Part shown: one piece after another, positions 11,347 to 26,249 of the stretch
Position numbering within the stretch: the stretch's first letter is position 1
Layout: each line of letters opens with the position of its first letter
Assembly: GCA_003290165.1 (NCBI GenBank)
Contig: QNQO01000797.1
Coordinates: forward strand, 62,001 to 126,000
Source of the DNA: Berberis thunbergii
Taxonomy: Eukaryota > Streptophyta > Magnoliopsida > Ranunculales > Berberidaceae
Reading direction: 5' to 3'
DNA length: 64,000 nucleotides
Program-made: the position numbers and the translations under genes
Notes under the pieces: generated by a model
The model's input: the letters and a program-made list of their open reading frames with translations, nothing else
Told to the model about the DNA's origin: nothing
The model's database searches: none

Positions 11347-11549
11347 TGAATTCAGCGGAAGAACACACTTGATAGACAAAGTTTCACAACTTGAATAAAT
11401 TCTCAAAACTCAAACTAAACTTATTACAACTTCTAATTATAACTATTTAAATAAAAGGAAACCTAAACCTAATTCCTAATTGGACTTTTATTTATGTTTT
11501 AGTTTATAATGGACCGACTCGTTTTATACAAGTAACCCATATTACATCA
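11347..11549 (-). repeat. 5' LTR of TRIM-like element
   Basis: Direct repeat of 10416-10622. On the - strand it ends at ...GAATTCA and is followed within a few bases by the tRNA-Met-like primer binding site. Confidence 0.7.
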
Positions 11550-12467
11550 CAAGACACTGTATTGCAATTTGGAAAGTACCAAAATAAATGTCATTTGACC
11601 CTATTGTGAGATCAAAGTGAGAGAAATCAGAAGCAAACAAAACCAATACCGCCATTTACAATTTGCAACTTACAATTGAACAATCAGAACAAATGCCAAA
11701 TAGTGGCAACGCAACCAAGTTATCAGCTGTTGAGATAGATTTACATAAAACTTCATAAAACTACACGATGAATATGTTATCTCCCACATTGGTCAACAAC
11801 ATTTAAAGTATGATACTTGCTGAAATTGTCCTATCTCATAAAAGATATATTCTTTAAACTGAGATTCTGCCCATGACCTTTGGTCATTAACACATCTGCC
11901 TAGACACCACGCATCATTATAGAACGCATAAGTTTAAAAAGTTGATTGTTCATTCAGATAAATCCATTGACAAGTATAAAATGTAGGGTCAATACCGTAG
12001 CCTCTGGATTATGAATCAATACAGAGAGCGCATCCACCAACTCTCCAAGATTGTGTGGAGGGATGTTGGTTGCCATTCCAACCTGAAGTATCAAATGGAA
12101 AATGAAATAGATGTCTTGAGTCTTAACAAATTGATTATTGCTGCAATTAAAAAAGCACCAGTCAACAGTCATGAAAATTAATTAAATAACCAATAAATAA
12201 ATTAAGAATACAACTGTAAGTATAAAAATTATGAGATTACCGCAATACCAGCAGAACCATTCAACAAAAGGGTTGGCAACCGAGCAGGTAGCAGAGATGG
12301 TTCCTTTTGTGAATTATCAAAGTTTGGTACAAAATCAACCTGAAACCAAATTAATTGGTGGTAATGAACATAAAAGGTTTAGCACATATATATGACGAGA
12401 GGACAAGTTAAGGAACATGTACTGTATCTTGGTCCAGATCGGCCAAGAGCATTGCTTCTGTAAGTGC

Positions 12468-15199
<2,732 letters not shown>

Positions 15200-15640
15200 C
15201 GCCACCATCATCATTAAAGCTCATTCTCGATATTTTCGAGGTTCGCTACATGGATTTTGGTTCTCCAAGCAATGCGGTCTTCTCACATATCATCGCCTAA
15301 TTCAGGCACAATGATGTCTTCCTTCACTGCTTTCCTCCAAGTTTTCAACGATTGTCCCCTCTGCCTACACCCTTCATTAACTTGCCAATCTAGACATTTT
15401 CTAATTGGCGTCATGTTTGGTCTTCTCCGCATGTGGCCAACTCACGTTAAACATCTTTCTTTAATTTTGTCCACTATGGGCGCTACACTAAGTATCTCCT
15501 AATTCTTTCATTCATAATTTTATCCTTACGAATTTTACCACACATCCATCTTAACATACGTATTTCTACTACCGTCATCCTATGCATAAGTTGTCCCGTA
15601 AAAGAGATTTTATAGCCACATTGCAGTTCGAAGGAAATCC
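15200..15640 (-). pseudogene. RTE-type LINE reverse transcriptase, C-terminal relic
   Basis: The - strand encodes, with breaks, the conserved tail of RTE-clade LINEs: MHRMTVVEIRMLRWMCGKIR, then APIVDKIKERCLTWVGHMRR, then RKCLDWQVNEGCRQRGQ and a final RIAWRTKIHVANLENIE. These match the family's '..EMRMLRWMCG..', 'PI.DK.RE..LRWFGHV.RRP' and 'A.WR.RI' signatures. A stop replaces a residue between the first two blocks and the upstream palm domain is missing, so this is a dead 5'-truncated copy. Confidence 0.75.
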
Positions 15641-15801
15641 CTCAAAATTTCAAACCACCTAGAGAGATCGTCCCCCAATGTCATAGAAGGCCCGCTTCCA
15701 TAAATAGTTCCTTCCTCTAGTAACCAATGGAAAGACCATAGTATTCATTTTCGACCATAAAAAATATGAGGTGAGCATCCGAAGAGTTTCCTTAGGCCAC
15801 C

Positions 15802-18204
15802 TGTGAGAACTGCGGTTTTAAAAAAAAAAAAAAAAAAATTTTTAAAACGGGGTGTACTCAGCAAAGGTGGTGGGGGCACATAGCCACCCACCCCTTTAAA
15901 ACAGAACGACCCCTCCCCTCCCCCCTTTCTTCTCCTCTTTCTTTCTTTTTTTTTTTTCTGTTCGTTCCAGCGAGAGACGCAGGGAGCTCCTCGCCATTTC
16001 TTCAGCGGTTTTTCGGTGATTTTGGGTGATTTCTCCCCCACAGCTCACCTCCTCCTCCCCGGTTCGTCCTCTCCTCTTTCCCCTCTGTATTTCTTAGTTG
16101 TTTTTTTTTCAAAAAAAAAAAAAAAAAATCAGTTTTCATTTGGTTTGGGGTTTGATCGGTTTCCTTAGCTCCGATCAGCCGTGTTAGGGCCTTGGTGGCG
16201 TCCTTGGGAGCCCTTAGAACCGACATGCAAGACTGTTTTGGGGTTGGCCAAATTTTTTTTCAAAAAAATCAGGGTGCATGTTTGTTTGGAGGGTTCCTCG
16301 GCGTGAAACCGGGCTTTGGGTGCGTGGGTGAGCCTCATTTTCGTGTCTCCGAGAGTCCTTAGACTCTTTTGCATGCTGTTGTGCAGTTTGGTAGCGATCA
16401 GACCGGAGTAGGGAGGGTTTTAGCGCGTTTTCGCCCATTCGGCGGGGTGGTTGCCGAATTCCTATTGCCTGTAAGTTTTCCTTTCAGTCACGCGCCGCTT
16501 GTATTTATTTATTTATTTCAGTTTTCGGCTAGTTTGCTCATTTTCGAGTCCGCCTTGCAGTTTTAGAATTTTCGTGGTCCCGCATTCGTGGTTTTGCGTG
16601 TTTGGAGCTTTGACTGGTAGGAATTGGGTTTTGAAAATCCATTCTGCTAGGTGAGTGGAACTATAATATTTATTTTGATAAAATAATTACTTGAAATCCT
16701 GAAATGAATTTTTATAGTATACCGTCAATTGTGTAGAATTGAATCCAAATCTGAAATTCGGAGTTTTCAGATATTTCGAGGATTGTGTTAGTTATGTGTG
16801 AATGAATTATGCCTTGGACTTTTGGGAAAGCATGAGACTTGTATGCTTTGTTTTCGAGGTTGCATAGCCTACCATGTTTTACCGTGGATTTTCGAGTCTT
16901 GAGCATGTATGATAAGCGACTCGAGTAAATTTATTGTGGTGATTTGGGTCATGTTGGGACCCTGGCATAGTCGTGGTTTTATAAAAATTGCCGAATTGTT
17001 TATGATTGCACGTTGTACATTTGGTTATGCACAGACTCGTCATTTGTGCATGTGGATAGTAGTATAAGTGTATTTACCCCGCTATAATGCCTGTTGTGCC
17101 GATGTTTAGGAGCTTGCTCGCATCGTGAGTTTGATGGTGCTTGAGATGACTCGCACCTGACATTGTGGATGCTACTGCATGTGGCAAGCTTGCTGAGGTG
17201 CGGTGAGCTCCCGCACGCACTTGCCACTATAGAGTGCAGTAGGACGGGTCCCGGAGGACGTGCTTTGGAGATTACTCGCTTTCCCTCCCAGCGCGCTTGA
17301 TTTTGATTATGTTAGGTTGGCCGTGTTAGGCCAGTCGTTCGGGATGTTTGAGTTTGTATCCTGGCAGATGGCACCCCATTAGGATACAAACAAGCTCGAA
17401 GTGGTACTGGTGCACGTTGTGGGATGTGTCTGGGTGAGACACATTCGTAGGGTATGCGGATACCTACGATATGAGACACTTATACAGGATTTTACAGGAT
17501 TTCTGATTTCAACTTCATTGCTATACCTAGGAGACTAGGAGGAATTATGAGATTGATTCATTTCCATTGCTTGATATTTACTATGTTTAATCATGTGAAA
17601 TGACCGGCATATATTGAAAACTTGTAGTTATTGTTGAATTTGAAATATGTGTGTGGTTGCTTGAACTTAGAAACATTATCCTTAGAGACACGGTGTGATT
17701 TAGACTTTAGAACTGGTTGTTTATTTATTGTTGTTTGGCATGAATTTTCCTTGTTTATTATTCTGTTATTTGTATTTAGTTCGCTCGCACCAGCTAGCTT
17801 TGTGCTTTGCTGACCCCGCAAGGGGTGTGCTTCTATTGGAGTGCAGGCAGTGTTGGAGTTCCTGTTGATCGTGGCGCGTAGGCCTCGGTTTTCGTTGTAG
17901 GAGCGTTTTGTGCTTTTTGGTTGTGTCCACCCTTTACGGGTATGTTTTGCTTTCTCTGTATTTCTAGTGTACTATATTGTTAAACTAGATGTTTGTATAC
18001 TGGTTTTTGTCGCTATGACTCTGGCGGGGCGAATCAAATATATATATCTATTTTGTTCAAACTTTAGCGTAGATTTATTTCCGTTTGTTTATCGTATCAA
18101 GAATGTGTTATATTATGATGTTGTGGCCGGTTACGATCCACCTGTGTGCGTGGTAGTTCACGCATCGGCACGCTGCGATTCCCGTGGCGGGTCGGGGCGT
18201 GACA
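15802..18204 (+). mobile_element. solo LTR, 2403 bp, Ty3/gypsy-like
   Basis: The sequence starts TGTGAGAACTGCGG and ends GGGTCGGGGCGTGACA, and is flanked by an identical 5-bp repeat CCACC (15797-15801 and 18205-18209). TG...CA ends, a 5-bp duplication, 2.4 kb length and no coding frame mark it as a solo LTR left by recombination between the two LTRs of a full element. The GGGTCGGGGCGTGACA end is characteristic of large plant gypsy LTRs. Poly-A runs at about 15820 and 16113, and CT-rich patches at 15900-16090, lie in its 5' third. The + orientation is chosen because this gives the customary terminal sequence; without a primer site it is not proven. Confidence 0.87.
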
Positions 18205-18209
18205 CCACC

Positions 18210-19828
18210 ACTCTTTGGACACCTAAAAGGTCAGATAATGTTCCATGGCTCTCGAACAAAACCGCAGCGTAGAAGGTGGTCTCCATCCAATAGACCACAA
18301 TTAGGCCAATATTTCTCAACAAGCAAACGCCTTCTAGATTTTAATCTATGGATGACTAGATTCTAACAACTTCCAAAAAATGAACTATCGGATCACTTTT
18401 TCCAATCCGAACCAGAAATGGTTGAGAATTCGTATAAGAAAAAACTCCAAACAGAAAATATAAGACCATATAGACATGAAATCAGTGTCCCTATTACTAA
18501 GAGCTCCACAAGTGGATAACCACTTCAATCTATCCCCCTTTAAACTGTATAATCTTCCCAATGTCCATAGTTTCCATACTTTCTAAAACACGTAAATAAA
18601 AACTTGCGACAAAAAGATTGAACCAGATGATTTACAGTTTTAGACAACATTATTTGAAACACGTAGTAGACCATTTGTAAGGGCTGTTAGATATGGTGGT
18701 GAAGTGTTTCTGTTTGCTGGCTGACAATCAAAATCACTAGCTTTCTTTGTATTCCTCTTGTTTCAGAATAAATTGCCAGGTTTTATTGATAAAAAAAAAT
18801 AGCAGACTATTTGTAAATTTTAGTTCTGTTAGGGAGCTTCAACAGATAACGCCTTTCACCTCATTTTTCATCGCAGGTGCATGTAAACTAGCTCACGGAA
18901 CAAGATTGTCTCCAAAGCTTTCAAGTGGCAGCCCAGCATAGTGATTCCCCCTCCAAGCAATGAATGGCACCACAAGAATAAACCTTGATGGTGCATAATA
19001 AACTTTGGTGTTAGTCAAGGTCCTCAAGGCAGCCTCCTATTTAATGCATTCCAGATGGAGTGGATCTGACTAACGCTCAAGTGACACATTTGTGATGCCT
19101 TATTGAGCAAAATACTTAGGGTTGACCATATCACAGCTAAAAGTCAAAGATATGGATCTTTCCGCGGAGGTGCCCATAGAGATCGAGATGGGGTGTTCAA
19201 CATTCACTTTTTTATAATTGAGAAAAGGAAACAGATGATCATGTATGCAGGAAGACTGAGGAGCCTTTCTCCGGTTTTCTGTAAGACAATTAATATAGAC
19301 CAGTTGTCTCAATATCTGCGGAAATTTGGTTGAGAAAAGATTGATGAGGAAAATGATCCATGATTTATGTGACTTAAGATCTAATTAGGTTGGTCCCAAG
19401 ATAACCGTTCATTCAGAGTTATGATGATGCCTTTCAAATGATAATAATTTTTTTACCTATGGTATGATGATAAACCATTTAATGAATCACGTCATAAAGA
19501 AATTAATTCATAGATGCTTGTTAAGTATCATTCGGTAAGTGGACACTCGCTAAAATTGCAAAAATACTATGATACTATAAATATTCTAACTATCAACGAG
19601 AGATTCTCTGTACGATATTCTACGATGAATTGGTTGTCGAAATACACCAGAAAAAATAAAACATTACAACTAAATTGCACTCTTTTCCTTTAGCAAAGGC
19701 TCCGATGCCTAAAACGGAGTGTATACGTGGATCTCTTCCAAGTTGAAACTTGGCCAAGAACCACTTGAAGCTTAAAACCCTTGGTTTGACTATTCAACCC
19801 TTATATCATTATTTAGAGCTTTGCTATA
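18210..19828. other. unassigned sequence
   Basis: No gene seen. At about 18760-18802 there is an A-tailed stretch (gttttattgataaaaaaaaa) that looks like the 3' end of a LINE or SINE. The host sequence interrupted by the solo LTR continues here but I cannot identify it. Confidence 0.35.
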
Positions 19829-19930
19829 GAGCGAGGGATGGCCATCCTCCTCGGGATAAGCGCAGCGAGTTGGAGATGCGCGCGAAAGCTCATCGCGAGG
19901 AGGATGGGTGGTTACACCCATCCCTCGCTC
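19829..19930. repeat. 100-bp foldback (nested hairpin)
   Basis: Outer arms gagcgagggatgg (19829-19841) and ccatccctcgctc (19918-19930) are exact inverse copies. A second exact pair, ccatcctcctcg (19842-19853) and cgaggaggatgg (19896-19907), is nested directly inside. The GC-rich block stands out against AT-rich surroundings. It may be a very short MITE or a foldback remnant; I see no target duplication. Confidence 0.6.
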
Positions 19931-21293
19931 CCTTTCCCTCGACCCCTAGAATTTTCCCATTATTTATGCTCATGGTACTATGCCACATGCCTTTATTTTC
20001 GTGTTCCCTCTAGTTCTTCTAATAAATAATAATGACATGATGTTTCTATGCAATTCCTCTACTAACTATGTAATAGCCAATAATTAAAGCTCCTGGAAAA
20101 GTTGTTGGTCATGCTCTAATTTGGTTTCAGTGTTAAAGTAGCACCTAGGCCAAACATTTTCATTCGTCTTTGACCATGCATTCATCTTCAGCCATGGTCG
20201 TAAAATCTATATGCCTTGGTTGTCGTCTAACTCAATTTTCTCGAGTACTTACCTTTATGGACCTTCTTGAAGTTCTTACATGATGTTGGAACCCAAACCT
20301 ATGCTCTAAATCAGGAAAACAATGTTGACACTGCTTAATGAATAAGGTCTGTTTGCATGTCGCTAATTAATGAATCAAAACTTGGCTCGATGTTGGCTAC
20401 ATAAGTAGGAATGTTAAGTCCCAATTCATCAATATGAGAGCCATCTAATTTTAGTGAAAAAACCTTCATCTAGCTCTGACAATGGTCTACATCCATGTAT
20501 AAACCCTTGTAGGTTTGCATTACAATAAATGCACAACCCTTTCACCATTGGAAAACCTAGAAAAGGTAACCGCACTTTCAGGGCTGGATATTATAATCTA
20601 CCTACACAACTCAAGATCAACCTATAATTGTCATTTATGTGGAGTAAAGATAGGAGATATCTAATTATATGTATTTGAGAAATAAGGATAATGATGATAT
20701 TAAGGTCCTTTATGGAATTTTGCACCCAGATATTGAAATGATTATTACAAAAAAAATTCCCAAATTCCACCTAGGCTGTAGCCCGGGCGAGCCCACCTAT
20801 GTTTCCGCCTTTGACTAGTATGTCGTGACTTCCATCAGAAGTGATTTCAATGTAATCCAGTCTGCAAAAGATAATAAGTTCATGACGTTTTACTAAACTA
20901 TTTGTATGGCTAACTTCAATACTTTACTCAAAATCACGAAAGAATCATTTTTTATTAAGAGGGGAATTTACGTTCATGGTTAACCAAGACCCCACCCCCC
21001 AAATTGGCTTGACTGATAAATATGGTTCAATGTTGCGAAATTATTAAGTTTGGAATCTCATCACCAATAATTAATCGCAAACTCTCTCACAAACAAAAAT
21101 GCAAAACCTTAAATTTGAACTCAACTTGTTAAAAATGCAATCAGTGTGAATGAAATGTACAAGTTTTCCACATAACTAACAGTCATTCTAAACCCTCCCA
21201 ATGCTTAGCTAGATGAGATCAAAAATAACTTCTTCTTTATTATTATTTTTTCAAATTTAAATGTGACAAATGGAGGAAGAAGGTAATCTTGGA
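19931..21293. other. unassigned sequence
   Basis: AT-rich, with no coding segment, repeat or RNA gene recognised. Confidence 0.35.
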
Positions 21294-21516
21294 TAGAGGT
21301 GGGCACGAAACGAGATGGACCTCATCTCGATCCCATATTGTTCATTTGGGATCGGGACGAGATATACCTCATCCATCCCAAATGGGTTCAGGACAGGACG
21401 GGACAAGATGAATATGTACTAAATAGTCCTCCAATAAATAATAACAAAAAATTTCATGTCACATTGCCCAAACACGAACAATGCCAAATTTATATACACA
21501 AAACTTTCATCATAAC
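21294..21516 (+). mobile_element. hAT element end, truncated
   Basis: TAGAGGTGGGCA at 21294-21305 differs by one base from the TIR of the complete hAT element at 6973, and the next 100 bases have a similar alternation of short motifs (ggacgagat, gggatcggg). The element is cut at 21517 by the LTR of the gypsy element; its other end is not found in the window. Confidence 0.6.
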
Positions 21517-22036
21517 TGATGAAGTTGTTTTCCACTCACTGCTTTGACCTTGACCTGCTGACTTGCACAAGGAACGCACGTCAGCCACGAACCACCATGT
21601 CTTATTTATAATGCTGAAGTCTTGGTTCGACCAGGCCATCAATGACGTAATTTAGGAAAGAAAATCCGCGTGGAGATATTTATTTAATCAGGAGTCGTGC
21701 TGTGGAGGAAAGTTTCCATATTAGCCACGTGCTCCTAGATATGGGGGAGATAGTTTCCATTCCGATAGTAATTTATAGGTAGAAGTCTCCATATGTGATA
21801 CATACTCTAGCAATTACTTCCTAGTTGGAAGCAAGAGCCATTGTACTTGCCCAGGGCTTACGGGTATTGAGGATAGTTATGAGACACATGGGCCTAGTAT
21901 GTTGTAAGAATTTGAATCCGTCTGGCGGAGTTGTCTGGGCTAGATCAATGTTGGGCTGACGCTAAGGCATGTTATTCCTCGAGATCATCATGACACATGT
22001 ACAACGCAAAGTTGGGACCGTTTTGGTGTATCATCA
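21517..22036 (-). repeat. 3' LTR of gypsy element A
   Basis: On the + strand it begins TGATGAAGTTG and ends GTGTATCATCA; it matches the 676-bp LTRs at 41388-42063 and 62493-63168 but has an internal deletion of about 150 bp. On the - strand it is preceded by ctaactcaggggattatc, the likely polypurine tract (22037-22056). Confidence 0.8.
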
Positions 22037-22298
22037 GATAATCCCCTGAGTTAGTGGGCCATTACATCGATTCAGTAAGTCACTTCTTGAAAATATATGT
22101 CGTTCATGGTGAATGAGTTTGAATCGTTGCTTGAACCGTGAGCTTCATTAACTGAATATGTGGTTCAGTTGAAAAGAGACGGGAACCCAATCCCTATTTA
22201 GGTCATCCTCTGTGCGGAGACTAACTCTTATAATTTCTTTACTTTTAGAGATTTTGCTTTGTTCATATTTTGATTGAAAATATCAGTTCATTTTCTTC

Positions 22299-24420
22299 AT
22301 GGCTCACCAAAACCATCTTGATGACACAACTTTGGCCAAGAGTCTTGAGTTCTTCGAAAAGAGGTTGTTTTCTTAATTGGGCCTTGTTGAGATCAGGATG
22401 AAGTTCGGGGTCCCTGAGGACTTGCCGTTATATGCTCTGAATGATGATCAGACGCCAATGTTTTCGTCGGTGGGGTACATCTGTTTGCACTGCGAGATGC
22501 TCCAAACTGGAGTCTGCTTTCCTTTTTTGATGTGATTTGGGACTTTTTGGATTTCCTTGGAATTCCTCCTGCCCAGTTGGTACCTAATGGGTACAAAATC
22601 GTTTTTCTCATTTTGATTTGAGCGAAGGAAGTTGGTGTTTGCATGACTCCGCAGGTGATCCAGTTGTTGACTTCCCCTCGGTTGAACGATCATGCTATTT
22701 GTAAAATGATGTCGTCGGCTTGCTTTGAGAACTTGCTTGATGATTTCAAGTCCTGACAAAAGTATTGTTTCTTGGCTTCTGCGGATTCAAAGTGCTTCCA
22801 GTTCAAGTGTTGTCCGCCCGAACGAGAGTTCAAGCCACTTCGTAAGTGTAGTTTTATCTTTCGATTCCGTTGTGCTTGATTGTATGCTAATCGTTGCTTG
22901 TGTTCCCTCGCAGGATGATTTTTCCACCACTCTTCTAACCCTAGAGGTGTGAAACATTATGGAGAAATTTAGTGACTTGCCAACGAAGAATGTGGTGGAG
23001 GTTATATGTGTTACCAACTTCATTCGCAGTGGGATGTGAGACAACTGGCATGAGGACCCACTCTTTACCAATCATCGCAAGTTAAGTATGAAGGTGGGGC
23101 CCGTTATAGGAAAAGAAAAGCAGCCAGAGTCAAGGCACTTATTTTATCTGACATAGAGGGGCTGTCTGAGACCCTGCCTCATTTGTGAGTTCGAAGAAGT
23201 CCCATGTTAGAACTGGGTCGTCTTTTAAACAATTTGCTCTAGTAAGTGAAGAACATGAGCCTGATCAACCTACTGGGGCAGAGACCGATGTATCCGGCTA
23301 GGAGATGGACTACTTGCAATTAATAGGGGTTGAAGATGCATCGAATCTTAGTGCCACGCAGGTGGAAGCTCTGAGCGAGAAGTTGATGCTAGCTGCAATA
23401 GCGGCTTTTACTAGTGTTGATCCACCCAGGACCGTTCGGATAGAAGGTTTCGATGAGGATTCGTCTCTCAATGTGATGGAGGGTTTGTTGGACAACTCAC
23501 TTCCTTATCTTCATCCGAATCTCATCGAGCCATCTCGCACTAAAGGTTTGGCTGCTAGTGACAAAGGAAAGGCTGCAGAGAAGGACCCGGGAGTAGTGGC
23601 GACTCATAGGGTGGTACTGGCATAATTCCTCATTCAGGAGAGCTTCTTTCAAATGCGCGAATAAGTCTGTTTGCTCCGGACTTAGTGATGATGAACAATC
23701 AGGTCTAGCACCAGGAGGTTGATGTGGCTTATGCTTCGAGGAAGCGCATAAGCAAGCATCATAGCTGGCTGATGGATCACGCTCCAAAACCCGAGAAGGA
23801 TACGCTAGAAGGGCTTATGGATAAGGGTTTAAAGTACCTTATGCTGGGAATGTCTCACTAGAGCCAGGTGGACGTTGTTGGGATGGAAGTCGAAGTGGCT
23901 TGTGAGAGGGAGTACACCATGGAGCGTGTATTTTCGAACATGCAAAGGATGTATTTTGATGCTCTTTATGAACTTGAGATGTTGAAGAAGCATGCTGAGG
24001 AGAGGAGGCTTAGTCGGCAGTTGTCATTGAGACTCAAAGGGTTTTTCTAAAAGCCCCCCATGAGTCTGACTTAGCAGAGGTCGTGTCTGTGAGGGATAGA
24101 TTCAAGCAAGAGTTGGACCTGACCCGTTGTGACCTGGAGATTGCGCATGAGGAGAATGCCTCAAAGGAGCTAATTGGGCTGTTTAGAGACAACAATTGGA
24201 ACTTGGCGTGGAGTTCGATGCTCGGGAAGCGAGGAAGACCGATGACCAGCTTGAAATTGAGCAACATGAGCTTAATGCTATAAAAAACAGTTTGACTACG
24301 AAGAAATCTCAGGTCGATGCACTGACAGACAAGTTGGGGCTGTTGGAGCGTGAACTTGCTGAAGTGATGGTGCACGAGGAAGAGCTTATCCAGGAAGCTA
24401 TCGTCATCAGACAAAGCTGA
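22299..24420 (+). pseudogene. antisense extra ORF of element A (putative gypsy-type transposon protein, PF04195-like)
   Basis: The frame starts at ATG 22299 (MAHQNHLDDTTLAKSLEFFE), matching the start of the copy at 63417 (MAQENLLEDVVLAKGLECFE). Shared motifs include KFGV(P/S)E, DDQTPMF / GDQTPML, LQTGVCFP and P(A/T)QL(V/G)P. The pattern resembles the plant family known as 'putative gypsy type transposon' (Transposase_28), whose function is unknown. At 22842 there is GTAAGT, a CTAAT-type branch site at about 22887 and TTCCCTCGCAG ending at 22913, a plausible 72-bp intron on this strand. Downstream, 23305-23625 is an acidic segment and 23868-24420 a coiled-coil-like region rich in Glu, Leu and Lys. 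Several stops and frameshifts (first near 22372) show decay. Family assignment is from motif recall only. Confidence 0.6.
22842..22913 (+). other. probable 72-bp intron in the antisense ORF
   Basis: GTAAGT donor, branch-like tatgctaatc and a pyrimidine-rich CAG acceptor lie in the orientation of the extra ORF, opposite to gag-protease. The related copy at 63417 has GTAAGT at the corresponding place (63951). Confidence 0.55.
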
Positions 24421-26249
24421 CTAAGCTTGCCAAGCCAGCTAGGGGCTCCGTCAACTGTGGGCATGCGAACTTGTATTCGCAAGTGGAGTGCGTTGTGCAC
24501 ATGAGTTATGAAAAGACAGGAGTACCTTGAGTCAGCTGGTGATATGCAAGTGTGATCCGTGTTTCAAGAATGACTAGGGCTTCCATTGTTCGTGTCAGCC
24601 ACGCGGTAGAATACTATTTGAATAGTGGGCCGAGCCCATGGTCTCGTAGAGTGAGAGCTAGGGTTTCTTGTACGAAATACGCTACGTGTACAAAGTAGAT
24701 TGCATGGTAACAAGTGTATGGTGTAGATCCCGAGACAGATGAGTATCACTCACTCCCCCTGAATTAATGAGGTTGCGTCCAACCTCGTTGATTGGGCGAA
24801 CGGGTACCCATGCAGTTTCCTTGGGAACCGTCGTCTCTTCATTTCCCATATGGTATTCAATGCTGATAGTTAATGCTGAAGTGCATGTTTGGTGAGCCAT
24901 TGGGTCTATATAATAGTGTATCTTCCTCGTTGTAGGCATTATCTTATGCAGAACGTATCTTATGTAATGTTCTTTTTTGAAGAAAATGCTTTGGGTTTTC
25001 CAAAGGTTGAAGGGAGATCTCCATTGTTGGAGTCTTTGAATGTTCAGACATTTGCGCCGATCAGTCACGATGAGAATTGTTGTTATGTGTGGTCACCTGC
25101 TTTGGGTGAACACTTAATTGGTTCGTTGAGATGTCATAATTTATTCTCATTTTGCGAAGAATAAATATGAACTCCCTTCCAAGGTATGAGTCTGTCGTAT
25201 ATAAGTTGGTGCCCTGTCGCTGCTCTGGAGAGCTTAATCTCATAGATAATACCAGCAGCCAACTACGAAGTGGTTGGCTTCATCACTTCTCAATTAACCC
25301 CGTTGTCTTGTCTTGTGCTGGAATTTGGGAACTCGGGGCGGGATGGAATTGGACATGGTCTACTAGATCATGCCATTGACTCTTGGATGTTCTTCTCATC
25401 CCTTCAGCGAGAGGGTGCACTCGATCTGTATCAACTTGATACTTGTCCCAGGTTCATCTGGTCGACCGAATCGAGCGTGTGAGTTGGGCTTAGCTTTTTT
25501 GGGGCCCCTAGTTGCCAATTTTGTACCACCTCATACCATATTTGAGGGTAGTGCCCGCAGGGGCCTTGGATTGGACGTGTTATTTCTTGCTGCCCTTGCA
25601 AATGTTAGTCCTTCGTCCTGTTGTTGCTTGCAGATAACGTTCATCGGAGAAAACTTGGAGCCTATTTTGGGTACCTTTGCTCTCTTCTGGGTCTTCTTAT
25701 TTAGTCGGACTGTTCAAGTGAGTCGTTACATTATGTTGCATCAGAGCCAGATGCTCATAGCATGTAGTCTTTTGTATCCGCCTCAGGGCGCCCGTTGTTA
25801 CATCTTTCCAGCAATCAATAGAGTGTGTTTGCGTAATTCTTTCCTTATTTCTTAAGTGATTGCAAATCACATAATTTTTTAAGAACTAAAACTCTACATT
25901 GACTATGGAAAGGGAAATAAACAACTAAAATAGACTAACTGTTGGCGGAGAAGTCGACCCGGCCCTGAAATGAATTCGAATGGCCCTTGTTGGATCGTTG
26001 ATACTTTCAGCGAACTGCCAAGCTTCGCTGATGTCACTGAGGATGCTAAACAGTAAACATTGCATAGGAGTTAATCTCTGCACCGTTGGAATGTCAGGGG
26101 TTGTATTTCTGCCTGCATTGATCTCTTCATTCTATTGGGTTGAAGAACAAGTTGCTCCTGTTATGCTTGATTGTCCCCGCTTATGAAATTAGCCATCGCT
26201 GTTGGGATCTCGTGCGAGTAGAGTATTGCATCCACAGTTGTAGGGTCTG
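24421..26249. other. non-coding interior of gypsy element A
   Basis: This is the stretch where pol would be expected. I looked for reverse transcriptase (YVDD, SPFGL-type), RNase H and integrase (HHCC) signatures on the - strand and found none. Open frames on both strands (for example 25370-25855 +) have no recognised motif. Confidence 0.5.

Larger units (their letters stand above)
10416..11549 (-). mobile_element. TRIM-like LTR retroelement, 1.13 kb
   Basis: Two direct repeats of about 205 bp (10416-10622 and 11347-11549) flank some 720 bp without coding capacity. Read on the - strand, the right copy is followed at once by TTTGGTATTAAAGCGG (about 11322-11341), close to the initiator-tRNA-Met primer site of copia elements (TGGTATCAGAGC). 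The left copy is preceded by a purine-rich gcggaaaagg. That is the layout of a terminal-repeat retrotransposon in miniature, or an internally deleted copia element. The LTRs begin TGATGTAATATGG (first base changed in the left copy) and end in TTCA. No clean 5-bp duplication remains. It lies inside what was an intron of the gyrase copy. Confidence 0.7.

Noticed and set aside
15641..18400. Possible LINE endonuclease spanning the solo LTR on the - strand
   Set aside because: After mentally removing the LTR I could not find the GDFN or SDH motifs; similarity was not convincing.
21286..21293. 8-mer atcttgga before the hAT end, also found at about 42367
   Set aside because: No hAT terminus lies next to the second occurrence, so it is not a target duplication.
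25370..25855. 161-codon frame on the + strand in gypsy element A
   Set aside because: No recognisable motif and no counterpart seen in elements C or D; probably chance.
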